A DNA stretch of 19,892 bases from CAZSVI01 sp964610205 (GTDB lineage: Bacteria; Bacillota; Clostridia; DSM-8532). Positions 7,771 through 15,667 of this stretch are shown piece after piece; position 1 is the stretch's first letter; the number at the start of each line of letters is the position of its first letter. The notes under the pieces were generated by a model, which was given only the letters and a program-made list of their open reading frames with translations, did no database searches and had not been told where the DNA came from. The stretch spans positions 1-19,892 of the forward strand of contig CAZSVI010000070.1 in NCBI GenBank assembly GCA_964610205.1, read 5' to 3'. The position numbers and the translations under genes were made by a program.

Positions 7771-8130
7771 ATGGCGAATATACTTATCGTTGATGATGCG
7801 GCGTTCATGAGAATGATGATAAAGGATATTCTTATGAAAAATGGGTATACGGTGGTTGGTGAAGCGGAAAACGGAGCAAAGGCCATAGAAAAATTCAAAG
7901 AGCTTGTTCCGGATCTGGTTATTATGGATATTACCATGCCGGAGATGGATGGGATACAAGCTGTTAAGCAGATTAAAGCGCTGAATTCGGACGCGAAAAT
8001 AATTATGTGTTCAGCCATGGGTCAGCAGGCAATGGTTATCGAGTCAATCCAGGCCGGCGCCCGTGATTTTATTGTAAAACCATTTCAGGCTGAAAGAGTT
8101 ATTGAGGCTGTTAAAAAGGTCGTAGGTTAA
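7771..8130 (+). CDS. cheY: Chemotaxis response regulator CheY
   Basis: CheY carries the phosphoryl signal from CheA to FliM and FliY at the motor. The 119-residue protein is a single receiver domain with no output domain. Visible key residues are the acidic pair D8-D9 (ILIVDDA), the phosphorylation site D53 (VIMDITMPEMDG), S81 in the Thr/Ser position and K103 (IVKPF). The GGAGAGG site lies ten bases before ATG 7771. It is preceded by fliY, its phosphatase, and followed within 15 bases by fliO, so it is part of the operon despite the 151-bp gap upstream. A stand-alone receiver acting elsewhere is possible in principle, but the location in the flagellar operon makes CheY by far the best call. 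Confidence 0.96.
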   Translation: MANILIVDDAAFMRMMIKDILMKNGYTVVGEAENGAKAIEKFKELVPDLVIMDITMPEMDGIQAVKQIKALNSDAKIIMCSAMGQQAMVIESIQAGARDFIVKPFQAERVIEAVKKVVG

Positions 8131-8144
8131 GAAAGGTGCCGTTT

Positions 8145-8624
8145 ATGGGGGAAGATTCCTACCTGCAATTAATGGGCGTATTGCTTATTTTTGGTTCCAT
8201 ACTCTTCCTGGCATATATTGCTGCCCGGTTCATAGGAAAAAGAGCATCGGCGTCCATGAAATCCAAACATATGCAGGTTATAGAGCAGCTTAGTCTGGGT
8301 CTGGACAAGCGTTTGCTGCTCATACGCGTCGGTTCGGAACATTTTCTGTTTCTTTTGGGGAAAAAAGAGTTTAAGCAGGTAGCGAAGATAAAGCTTGATG
8401 AAAGTCAGCAGCAGGAACAAGAACAACAGGATAAGGTTTTAAAAGAGCCCGTATTTGATTTCCGGCAAATTTTCGACAAATATATTCATACCCGCGACAA
8501 AGAGAAACAAATGAAAGATATTCGTCATAATACAGAATCAAAGCAGAAAGACAGCGATGCTTTACGCAGAAATATTCACAGGCTGGAACAATTAAGGGAA
8601 AAAAGCTACGATAAGGAAGTATAG
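8145..8624 (+). CDS. fliO: Flagellar export apparatus assembly protein FliO (FliZ of Bacillus)
   Basis: FliO is a small membrane protein that helps FliP assemble into the export gate. Residues about 7-28 are one membrane segment (LQLMGVLLIFGSILFLAYI). Next is the family's cytoplasmic part with KHMQVIEQLSLGLDKRLLLI and a VGSEHFLFLLG strand. The tail from about residue 88 is Gln/Glu/Lys-rich and probably helical. I start at ATG 8145, since AAAGGTG at 8132-8138 lies six bases upstream; GTG 8136 lies inside that site and is less likely. This gives 159 residues. It is flanked by cheY and fliP, the normal order. Confidence 0.9.
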   Translation: MGEDSYLQLMGVLLIFGSILFLAYIAARFIGKRASASMKSKHMQVIEQLSLGLDKRLLLIRVGSEHFLFLLGKKEFKQVAKIKLDESQQQEQEQQDKVLKEPVFDFRQIFDKYIHTRDKEKQMKDIRHNTESKQKDSDALRRNIHRLEQLREKSYDKEV

Positions 8625-8630
8625 GAACCT

Positions 8631-9404
8631 ATGCCAAAAAAGAAAAAAACAGTTGTTTTCTGCATATGCCTTTTGATTATCATCGCAGCCTTTTGTGTAA
8701 ATGCATATGCGGAACCCGGAATATCCATTTCAGATGATGGAATTACCATTCGATCCTCCGACAATCCGGAGGATGTTTCAAACAGTATCAAGCTGTTGCT
8801 TTACTTAACGGTACTATCAATACTTCCTTCCCTTCTTATTATGATGACGTCCTTTACACGTATTATTATCGTTCTTTCCTTTCTCAGAAATGCCATGGGT
8901 ACACAACAGATGCCGCCAAATCAGGTTTTAATTGGTCTGGCGTTGTTTCTTACACTCTTTATCATGTCGCCGGTATTAACCGATCTAAATAATCAGGCTT
9001 TAAAACCTTTCTCTGAAAATGAGATTACAATGGAGCAGGCCATTGACAACGCCTCGGATATAATGAAGGACTTCATGTTGAATAAGGCCAGAACCCGTGA
9101 AAAGGATCTGGCCCTGTTTGCGAATATCGCTGATATCGATCCCCCGGAGGATATTAATGATCTTCCGATGACTGTTATAATTCCGGCATTTATGATAAGT
9201 GAGCTGACAGTAGCCTTTAAAATAGGGTTTATGCTATATATACCTTTTCTGGTGATTGATATGGTTGTTGCAAGTACACTTATGTCAATGGGTATGATGA
9301 TGCTGCCGCCGATAATGATTTCATTGCCTTTCAAGATCCTTCTGTTCTTATTGGTTGATGGTTGGAACATGGTAGCCGGAACGATTCTTCAGTCGTTTGA
9401 GTAG
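8631..9404 (+). CDS. fliP: Flagellar type III export gate protein FliP
   Basis: FliP is the main subunit of the export gate in the cytoplasmic membrane. The 257-residue length is normal. A cleavable signal peptide is likely at residues 1-27 (KKKK, a hydrophobic run, then AYA before EPG), as known for FliP. Family signatures follow: TSFTRIIIVLSFLRNAMG, then PPNQVLIGLALFLTLFIM, and the C-terminal IPFLVIDMVVASTLMSMGMM and LPFKILLFLLVDGW. Four membrane segments are apparent. The gene starts six bases after fliO and is followed by fliQ 25 bases later. Confidence 0.97.
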   Translation: MPKKKKTVVFCICLLIIIAAFCVNAYAEPGISISDDGITIRSSDNPEDVSNSIKLLLYLTVLSILPSLLIMMTSFTRIIIVLSFLRNAMGTQQMPPNQVLIGLALFLTLFIMSPVLTDLNNQALKPFSENEITMEQAIDNASDIMKDFMLNKARTREKDLALFANIADIDPPEDINDLPMTVIIPAFMISELTVAFKIGFMLYIPFLVIDMVVASTLMSMGMMMLPPIMISLPFKILLFLLVDGWNMVAGTILQSFE

Positions 9405-9429
9405 AATTTACAATGAAAGGTGGTTGGCT

Positions 9430-9696
9430 ATGGAACAGCAAATACTGGACATTGCACAGGATGCCGTATTTACAGTTATAAAACTCGCTGCACCGCTTAT
9501 AGGAGTAGCACTTATTGTAGGTCTGGCAATAAGCATCTTTCAGGCTACTACACAAATTCAGGAACAAACCCTTTCATTTGTGCCTAAAATTATTGCTGTT
9601 TTTTTAGCTATATTTATATTCGGCTCATGGATGATGACCACTCTGAAAGAATTTACCTTAAGAATTTATGAAAACATCCTTCAGTTTATATATTAG
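9430..9696 (+). CDS. fliQ: Flagellar type III export gate protein FliQ
   Basis: FliQ is a small gate subunit with two membrane helices. The chosen start is ATG 9430, because AAAGGTGG at 9416-9423 lies six bases before it; the frame runs back into the end of fliP, but that part is not FliQ-like. The product has 88 residues, the family standard. It shows the signatures PLIGVALIVGLAISIFQATT and QEQTLSFVPKI, with the second hydrophobic segment AVFLAIFIFGSWM. It stands between fliP and fliR, as in nearly all flagellated bacteria. Confidence 0.96.
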   Translation: MEQQILDIAQDAVFTVIKLAAPLIGVALIVGLAISIFQATTQIQEQTLSFVPKIIAVFLAIFIFGSWMMTTLKEFTLRIYENILQFIY

Positions 9697-9786
9697 AGGT
9701 AATAGGTAAGAGATAAGACAGGAAAATATTTCATAATCCGACCTATAACAATAACCTGTTGTCCCTAACCTGAAAAGGAGTATCGC

Positions 9787-10578
9787 ATGACTATACCACT
9801 CGATTTTCTGTCTGATCTATGGGATGGTTTTTTATTAATTTTTATTCGTATAACAGGCTTGTTTGTGGTATCTCCTGTTTTTGGCAGACGGAATATACCG
9901 GTATATTATAAGGTTGGGTTTTCGTTTTTAACAACAATAATTCTTACATACAGCGTTCACATACCGGAGCTTGGAAGTTATAATAACCTGGTTTCTTTTA
10001 TTTTCCTTGCTGCCAAGGAATTTCTGATAGGGCTGATGCTCGGATATATTTCATATTTGATTATAACAGCAATATATCTGGCCGGGCAGATGATTGACAT
10101 GCATATCGGGTTTGGAATGGTCAGTGTTTTTGACCCAATGAGCAATATTCAGATTCCGGTTACCGCCAATTTCTATTTTATACTGACCATGCTGATGTTT
10201 CTTGCTATTGACGGGCATCATCTTCTGATATATACACTCACTGACAGTTTTAAAATTCTACCGCCAGGGAACAGCCTGTTTCTTTCCGAACCTCTTATGG
10301 ACTCGGTTATACGATTATTTGGTTCTGTTTTTACAATTGGCTTTAAGATAGCGGCTCCGGTTACTGCTGCCATACTCATAGCTGATGTTGCGTTAGGAGT
10401 GATAGCAAAGGCCGTTCCACAGGTGAATGTTTTTATTATCGGGCTTCCGCTCAAAATATTTCTGGGCCTTATTGTTATTCTTCTTACTATTGTGGCATTC
10501 AGAAACATTGTACATGTTTTAGTTGATGGTATGCAGACCGAGATGTTTAATTTTTTAGAACTATTAAGGGGAGAGTAA
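9787..10578 (+). CDS. fliR: Flagellar type III export gate protein FliR
   Basis: FliR completes the FliP-FliQ-FliR gate. The product has 263 residues with about six hydrophobic segments. Recognisable parts are RITGLFVVSPVFGRRNIPVY near the N-terminus, the AAKEFLIGLMLGYISYLI stretch, GQMIDMHIGFGMVSVFDP, and the C-terminal KAVPQVNVFIIGLPLKIFLG. AAAAGGAG lies six bases before ATG 9787. The 90-bp gap after fliQ is AT-rich with a possible ACAGG/CCTGT pairing but no clear promoter. The stop is four bases before flhB. In some Clostridia fliR and flhB are fused; here they are separate. Confidence 0.96.
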   Translation: MTIPLDFLSDLWDGFLLIFIRITGLFVVSPVFGRRNIPVYYKVGFSFLTTIILTYSVHIPELGSYNNLVSFIFLAAKEFLIGLMLGYISYLIITAIYLAGQMIDMHIGFGMVSVFDPMSNIQIPVTANFYFILTMLMFLAIDGHHLLIYTLTDSFKILPPGNSLFLSEPLMDSVIRLFGSVFTIGFKIAAPVTAAILIADVALGVIAKAVPQVNVFIIGLPLKIFLGLIVILLTIVAFRNIVHVLVDGMQTEMFNFLELLRGE

Positions 10579-10582
10579 ATAA

Positions 10583-11764
10583 ATGGCTTTGTTTCTGTCA
10601 AGGATTCTAAACAGAATAGAAAGAGCCGTATTCTTTCAAAAACGTACAGTCAGGTATAATAGAATAATAATATTGAATCTTCAATTTTTTGCCGGTGAAG
10701 GTGAAAAAACAGAGAAGGCAACCCCAAAGAAAAAGAAGGATGCACGCAAAAAGGGACAGGTGCTTCAAAGCAGGGAAATAAGCTCAGCATTGGTTCTTTT
10801 AATTGTTTTTGTTTCTTTAAAATTACTGGGTAACTATATGTACAAAGAGGCTTCCGCGTTTTTCAAGCTATGCATGGGGGAGCTTGTTTTAACCTTTGAT
10901 GCCGGCTCGATGAATGAAACAGTGCACATTTTGGGTCTTGCTCTGCTGCAAATAATAAAAATTCTGGGACCGATACTCGGAATAGCGCTTGTTGTGGGAG
11001 TTATAGCAAGCTATGCCCAGGTTGGCGCCCTATTTACCCTTGAGCCTATAAAGCCGAAATTCAATAAACTTAACCCAATAAACGGAATAAAAAGAATATT
11101 CTCCATGAGAGGTCTTACCGAACTATTGAAGTCGCTATTAAAAATTACTATAATTTCTGTTGTAGCATGGCAGAGTATCAGGGCCGAAGAGAAAAGCATA
11201 GTAAAGCTGATGGATCAGGATCTTGCTTCAGCCGCGGTCTATATATCCTCAACCGCTGTGGATGTTGCCATTAAGATATGTGCAATGATGATAATTATTG
11301 CAGTTCTGGATTATTGTTATCAATGGTGGCAATATGAAAAGGATTTGAAAATGTCCAAACAGGAGGTTAAAGAAGAATTCAAGGAAATAGAGGGTAGTCC
11401 GGAAGTCAGACAAAGAATACGCCAGAAACAGCGGGAAATATCCATGCGGCGGATGCTAAGCGAAGTGCCTAAAGCTGATGTGGTTATCACAAACCCGACG
11501 CATTATGCGATAGCAATTCATTATGACGCAAAAAAAGCGCCCGCACCGGTTATTGTTGCAAAGGGACAGAATTATATGGCTATTAGGATTAAAGAGGTTG
11601 CAAAGGCTAACGGCGTTGAATTGGTTGAGAATAAGCCTTTGGCTCAGGCTTTATATAAGTCAGTGGATATAGGGCAGCAGGTTCCGTCGGAATTATATCA
11701 GGCTGTTGCGGAAATTCTTGCTTTTGTTTACCGGTTGAAAGGAAAACTGCCGGCCCGTGCCTGA
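10583..11764 (+). CDS. flhB: Flagellar export switch protein FlhB
   Basis: FlhB is the membrane protein whose self-cleavage changes export from hook to filament substrates. The cleavage motif NPTH is intact at residues 304-307, followed by YAIAIHYD. Four membrane segments lie at about 66-84, 115-145, 185-200 and 228-246. The usual opening GEKTEKATPKKKKDARKKGQV begins near residue 40, so there is an N-terminal extension of about 38 residues, basic and with an ILNLQFFA stretch that I recall from other clostridial FlhB. An internal TTG at residue 31 is an alternative start, but its ribosome site is weak, so I keep ATG 10583. It partners with FliK, encoded at the operon's other end. flhA, its usual downstream neighbour, is missing. 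Confidence 0.96.
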   Translation: MALFLSRILNRIERAVFFQKRTVRYNRIIILNLQFFAGEGEKTEKATPKKKKDARKKGQVLQSREISSALVLLIVFVSLKLLGNYMYKEASAFFKLCMGELVLTFDAGSMNETVHILGLALLQIIKILGPILGIALVVGVIASYAQVGALFTLEPIKPKFNKLNPINGIKRIFSMRGLTELLKSLLKITIISVVAWQSIRAEEKSIVKLMDQDLASAAVYISSTAVDVAIKICAMMIIIAVLDYCYQWWQYEKDLKMSKQEVKEEFKEIEGSPEVRQRIRQKQREISMRRMLSEVPKADVVITNPTHYAIAIHYDAKKAPAPVIVAKGQNYMAIRIKEVAKANGVELVENKPLAQALYKSVDIGQQVPSELYQAVAEILAFVYRLKGKLPARA

Positions 11765-11791
11765 AACAAAATACTTGCAAAAGAAGGCCCG

Positions 11792-11810
11792 AAGGAATAC
11801 AATTCCTTTT
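11792..11810 (+). terminator. Weak hairpin after flhB
   Basis: AAGGAAT (11792-11798) and ATTCCTT (11802-11808) form a perfect 7-bp AT-rich stem with an ACA loop, followed by only two further T residues. It is the sole terminator-like element between flhB and the radical SAM gene and would be leaky at best. Confidence 0.3.
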
Positions 11811-11845
11811 GGAAGGTATACAAATCTTAATTATGAGGATTTAAT

Positions 11846-13564
11846 ATGAAAACGCTTCTTGTTGCTGTCAACTCCCAATATGTGCATACAAATCTTGCTG
11901 TTCTGTACCTGAAAGCCGCTTCTTCAAAGGCAGGTATTGATGTGAAGGTGCTTCAGTTTTCGGTAAATGAAGGACTCAAACAGATATTTGGCGGCATTGT
12001 CAGGGAAAAACCGGATGTGGTGGCTTTCTCATGCTATGTATGGAATATAGAGTATGTAGTGAAACTTATAGAGGATATAAAAAAAGCAGACAGTGGTATT
12101 GTTGTTATAGCCGGTGGTCCGGAGATCAGCTTTGACAACGGAGGGCTGTTGTCGGGACATGCCGGAGTTGATTTTCTGATAGGGGGAGAAGGAGAGGAAA
12201 AGCTTCCGTTTCTTTTGAAACTGCTCATGGAGGGAAAAAGGCCGGATAAAAATGAAAATGAATGGCTTATGGGTTATTCCGTTATTGAGGATCTGAATCA
12301 ATTACCGTCACCGTATCTATATATTTATAAGGGTTCCTTAAAACATAAGATTGCTTATCTGGAAACAACAAGGGGATGTCCCTTCCATTGTGCCTTTTGT
12401 ATTTCATCTGTTTCAGGGGGAGTAAGGACATTCAACCCGGAACGGGTTTATAGAGCATTGGAGGAATTGGTGGAAAGCGGTTCCGAGGTTATTAAATTTG
12501 TAGATAGAACTTTTAACGCGAATGAGAAGAGGGTATTGGACATATTAAATCATATACTAAAGTTTTCGCAAAAACGGGTGGTTTTTCATTTTGAGATTGC
12601 TCCCGAAATCCTTACCGAAAAAACAATATTAAAACTGGCTGATATGCCGCCGGGGCTTGTCCAGATAGAAGCGGGGATTCAATCAATACATGATGAAACA
12701 CTGGGAGAAGTTGAAAGATTCAGCCGGGTTGACATAGCTTTTACAAATCTGCAAAGGATATTGTCGATGGGTAATATTCATTTACATGTTGATTTGATTG
12801 CCGGACTTCCCTTTGAAACATATCCAAGGTTTAAAGAGTCATTCAACCGGGTTTACGGGCTGTTTACCCATCATTTTCAACTGGGTTTCCTGAAGCTGCT
12901 GAGGGGAACAGCTCTGAGAGAAAAATCGGAGCATTATGGTTACAGATACAGAAATTATCCTCCATATGAAATTATTTCAAACCGCTGTTTGTCTGCAAAT
13001 GAGGTTTTAGTTCTGAAAGATATTGAAGCATGTTTGGATTTGTTTTATAATTCAGGACGTATCGTCATTACACTAAAATGGATACATTATATGCTGTCAG
13101 GGATTGAGTACTTCGATTTTTATGAAAAACTGGCATACTGGATGAGAACTAACGGCTATTTGGATAAACCTGTGAAGGTTTCGGACCTGTATGAGATTCT
13201 GCACATATTTATAAAGAAAAATTTCCCGGTCTTACCTGAAGGGATTATTGAATGTATGCGGTTTGATTATCTCAGATCCATGAAAAACCCATCAATACCT
13301 GCTTTTATGCGAAAAGAAGAGGATGCGGCCCGAAAAAGGCGCAATAAGAAAAAGGTCATTGAGTACCGGACTGAGCTTGAGCAGGTCTTGCCGCGTTTGA
13401 AAAAAATCCCGATGAACGATATATTGCATCAAATATATGTGACTACATTTAAATTGCCTCGGGAGGCTGGAATACCTGCAGACTCGGATATAGCCTTCGA
13501 TTTCGGAGACATATGTCCTGTAACAGGGTTTTCCGGAACATATCAGCTGGGGGCAAAAACGTGA
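11846..13564 (+). CDS. Cobalamin-binding radical SAM protein (DUF4080-like C-terminus)
   Basis: This 572-residue protein has an N-terminal B12-binding type fold (residues about 1-135), with VNSQYVHTNLAVLYLKAA, the VVAFSCYVWN strand and the glycine-rich VVIAGGPEIS. A radical SAM core follows, with the iron-sulfur motif CPFHCAFC (C178, C182, C185). Residues about 220-350 continue the barrel (HFEIAPEIL, VQIEAGIQS, LHVDLIAGLPFET). The C-terminal 200 residues resemble the DUF4080 region often attached to such proteins. A classic DxHxxG cobalamin motif is absent, as in many relatives. Substrate and reaction are unknown. GAGG lies nine bases before the ATG. It stands 81 bases after flhB on the same strand and has no evident link to motility. 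Confidence 0.87.
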   Translation: MKTLLVAVNSQYVHTNLAVLYLKAASSKAGIDVKVLQFSVNEGLKQIFGGIVREKPDVVAFSCYVWNIEYVVKLIEDIKKADSGIVVIAGGPEISFDNGGLLSGHAGVDFLIGGEGEEKLPFLLKLLMEGKRPDKNENEWLMGYSVIEDLNQLPSPYLYIYKGSLKHKIAYLETTRGCPFHCAFCISSVSGGVRTFNPERVYRALEELVESGSEVIKFVDRTFNANEKRVLDILNHILKFSQKRVVFHFEIAPEILTEKTILKLADMPPGLVQIEAGIQSIHDETLGEVERFSRVDIAFTNLQRILSMGNIHLHVDLIAGLPFETYPRFKESFNRVYGLFTHHFQLGFLKLLRGTALREKSEHYGYRYRNYPPYEIISNRCLSANEVLVLKDIEACLDLFYNSGRIVITLKWIHYMLSGIEYFDFYEKLAYWMRTNGYLDKPVKVSDLYEILHIFIKKNFPVLPEGIIECMRFDYLRSMKNPSIPAFMRKEEDAARKRRNKKKVIEYRTELEQVLPRLKKIPMNDILHQIYVTTFKLPREAGIPADSDIAFDFGDICPVTGFSGTYQLGAKT

Positions 13565-13566
13565 AC

Positions 13567-13583
13567 CGGCAGGTTTTTTATTT
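13567..13583 (+). terminator. Short possible terminator after the radical SAM gene
   Basis: AACC-GGCA-GGTT followed by TTTTATTT directly after the stop codon forms a four-bp stem with a T-tract. The stem is short, so the call is weak. Confidence 0.3.
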
Positions 13584-13587
13584 CATG

Positions 13588-13710
13588 GCATACTTATATA
13601 AAAAAAAAACGTATAATATTAACGAGGACTGAAGATGGCCTCTGCTCCACCTCAACCGGTGGACTGTTAAGTATGCATGATTAAATTTATATTGCCCGTG
13701 CATTTATTTG
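13588..13710 (+). ncRNA. Candidate structured RNA in the 271-bp gap before xpaC
   Basis: The gap 13565-13835 holds no ORF I can support. A GC-rich islet inside AT-rich DNA contains a TATAAT box at 13612-13617 (no good -35 box), GAGG/CCTC (13624-13627/13639-13642) and a perfect hairpin TCCACC-TCAACC-GGTGGA (13646-13663). A 9-bp perfect inverted repeat, GCATACTTA (13588-13596) and TAAGTATGC (13668-13676), brackets it. A further ATGCATG/CGTGCAT pairing lies just downstream. The clustered pairing looks like an RNA, either a small transcript or an xpaC leader. I recognise no known family. Confidence 0.3.
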
Positions 13711-13835
13711 AATAACAGGTTATAATTATTATAGCTATACAAGAAAATATATAGGCTGAATTTAATATTTCCTTGCTGCGTTATGGCAGGAATTAGTAAT
13801 ACACTCGGAAATTTTGAAAAGTTTGGGGATGCAGG

Positions 13836-14504
13836 ATGAAAGCTTTGGGATTAATACTATCCATAATTGTTGGTTTAACCTTTTTCGCTTTGTTTTTGGA
13901 GGGATTTCAAAGTCCTTTTCCGGTTTCGGTTGGAGCCGGTGGGATTGCGTTTATTGCCGGTATGCTTATGTTTATGCCTTCAAAAAAACAGAAAAAGCAA
14001 AAACCCCAAAAAGTAAAACCCGCACCGAAGCAAAAGAAAAAACCGGTATCCATGCCTGATGATGAGTTTGTTTGTGACGGAATTACCCGGGGTGAACAGA
14101 AAAGGATTGTTCGTGAGGGAAAGGAACAGGTAAAACATATTGAGGATGTTGGGCTTAAAATAATGAAGCATTCTGTCAGGATCGATGTCCTTGAAATATG
14201 TACGACAGCAAATGATATTTTTGAGGATTTTATTAAAGATCCGAAGGATATAAAGGAAGCACGCCGTTTTATTCTCTATTACCTGGATACAACCGAAAGG
14301 ATTGTTTCTAAATACTACCAGTTAAGCAAAGCACCATACCTGTCTGAGGAAGCCCTTAATACATTGAAAAATGTGGAGCATACATTGGGTATGATTAAGG
14401 ATACATTCAGAAAACAGTTGAAAAAACTTACTGAAAATGACATACTGGATCTGGATGCTGAAGTTAAGGTATTACAAAATACAATTAAACAGGAAGGTAT
14501 ATAG
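13836..14504 (+). CDS. xpaC: XpaC-like membrane protein (5-bromo-4-chloroindolyl phosphate hydrolysis family)
   Basis: This 222-residue protein has two N-terminal membrane segments (about 3-21 and 32-48). A very basic, repetitive Lys/Gln/Pro linker follows (about 50-72) and then a soluble helical domain with ITRGEQKRIVREGKEQVKHI, RRFILYYLDTTERIVSKY and a final VLQNTIKQEG. Layout and helical pattern fit the XpaC family, whose name comes from an assay phenotype in Bacillus subtilis; its true function is not known. The decisive support is the next gene, a TelA/YaaN homologue: xpaC and yaaN are also neighbours in B. subtilis. GGGG at 13825-13828 serves ATG 13836. The pair probably works at the membrane, perhaps in envelope stress, but that is inference. 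Confidence 0.75.
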   Translation: MKALGLILSIIVGLTFFALFLEGFQSPFPVSVGAGGIAFIAGMLMFMPSKKQKKQKPQKVKPAPKQKKKPVSMPDDEFVCDGITRGEQKRIVREGKEQVKHIEDVGLKIMKHSVRIDVLEICTTANDIFEDFIKDPKDIKEARRFILYYLDTTERIVSKYYQLSKAPYLSEEALNTLKNVEHTLGMIKDTFRKQLKKLTENDILDLDAEVKVLQNTIKQEGI

Positions 14505-14560
14505 TTTTACACATTATGCATAGAGTAAAACAAAAACAGGGATTTGGGGAGGAAATAAAA

Positions 14561-15667
14561 ATGGAAAATACGGCTGTTTCATTAACTCAAGCTCAGACTC
14601 AGACACAGCAGTTGGATGAGATGAAAATTTGGGAGTCACTAAGCCAGGAAGAGCAGCATATGGTTTCTGAAGTAAGAGATACTATTGATATTACCGATTC
14701 ACAGGCCATTCTTCAATATGGTATTCAGGCACAGAGCAGTATATCCGGGTTTTCTGATACCATCCTGTCCCAGATCCGTGCAAAGGACAGCGGACATATA
14801 GGTGAGGCTCTTACAGATTTAATGGTAAAAGTGAAGGAATTGGATGTTGACAGTCTGGGTGAGTCACAGGGTGTTTTCAGTAAAATGTTTGGCAACGTCA
14901 AGGCTAAGGCAAAGAAGTTTGTTATTCAGTATGACAAGCTCAGTGTTCATATTGACAAAATTATCAATGAGCTTGAGAAAGCCAGAATGCAGCTTTTAAA
15001 GGATGTTACCCTGCTGGACGGCTTGTATGACAAGAACCTGGAATATCTGCACCAGTTGGATGTATATATACTGGCAGGTTCTTTAAAGCTTGCGGAGATA
15101 AATGAAAAAATAATTCCTCAGTTGAAGGCGAAAGCTCAGGAGAGCAATAATGCAGCAGACGCGCAGAATGTGAAGGATATGTTAAGCCTTGCAAACCGAT
15201 TTGAAAAGAAACTGCATGATTTGAAATTGAGCAGGATGATAGCAATCCAGACAGCACCGCAGCTTCGTCTTATTCAAAGCAACGATCAGACGCTTGTTGA
15301 AAAAATACAGAGCTCTATTTTAAATACAATTCCGCTTTGGAAAAACCAGATTATTATTGCAATGACGCTATTCCGCCAGGAAAAAGCGCTGAAGATGCAA
15401 TCCGAGGTAAACAGGACGACCAATGAGCTGTTGTCGAAAAACTCTGAAATGTTGAAGGTAAATTCTATTGAAACAGCAAGGGAATCCGAGAAAGGAATAG
15501 TGGAACTGGAAACATTGAAAAAGGTTAACAAGGATCTGATTGAAACCATTGAGGAAACCCTGAAAATACAGCAGGAGGGACGGGCAAAGCGTCTGCAGGC
15601 AGAAAGTGAAATCAGGGTTATGGAGGATGAATTAAAGAAGAAGCTTATAGAAGTTAAAGACATGTAG
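14561..15667 (+). CDS. telA: TelA/YaaN family protein (toxic anion resistance family)
   Basis: The product has 368 residues, largely alpha-helical and soluble. I place the start at ATG 14561, after GGGGAGG at 14547-14553; the frame is open back to 14516, but that part lacks a ribosome site. Family features are the VKVKELDVDSLGE region, the helical segment around VIQYDKLSVHIDKIINELEK, IAIQTAPQLRLIQSNDQTLV, the KNQIIIAMTLFRQEKAL segment, and a Glu/Lys-rich C-terminal coiled coil. The family was named after tellurite resistance, but many members sit in general envelope-stress operons. It lies 56 bases after xpaC and surely shares its transcript. Its 3' end overlaps the convergent AraC gene by 14 bases. 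Confidence 0.9.
   Translation: MENTAVSLTQAQTQTQQLDEMKIWESLSQEEQHMVSEVRDTIDITDSQAILQYGIQAQSSISGFSDTILSQIRAKDSGHIGEALTDLMVKVKELDVDSLGESQGVFSKMFGNVKAKAKKFVIQYDKLSVHIDKIINELEKARMQLLKDVTLLDGLYDKNLEYLHQLDVYILAGSLKLAEINEKIIPQLKAKAQESNNAADAQNVKDMLSLANRFEKKLHDLKLSRMIAIQTAPQLRLIQSNDQTLVEKIQSSILNTIPLWKNQIIIAMTLFRQEKALKMQSEVNRTTNELLSKNSEMLKVNSIETARESEKGIVELETLKKVNKDLIETIEETLKIQQEGRAKRLQAESEIRVMEDELKKKLIEVKDM

Noticed and set aside
13814..14059. 81-residue plus-strand frame starting before xpaC
   Set aside because: It overlaps xpaC in another frame, has no ribosome site, and the xpaC frame has clear membrane segments and a family match.
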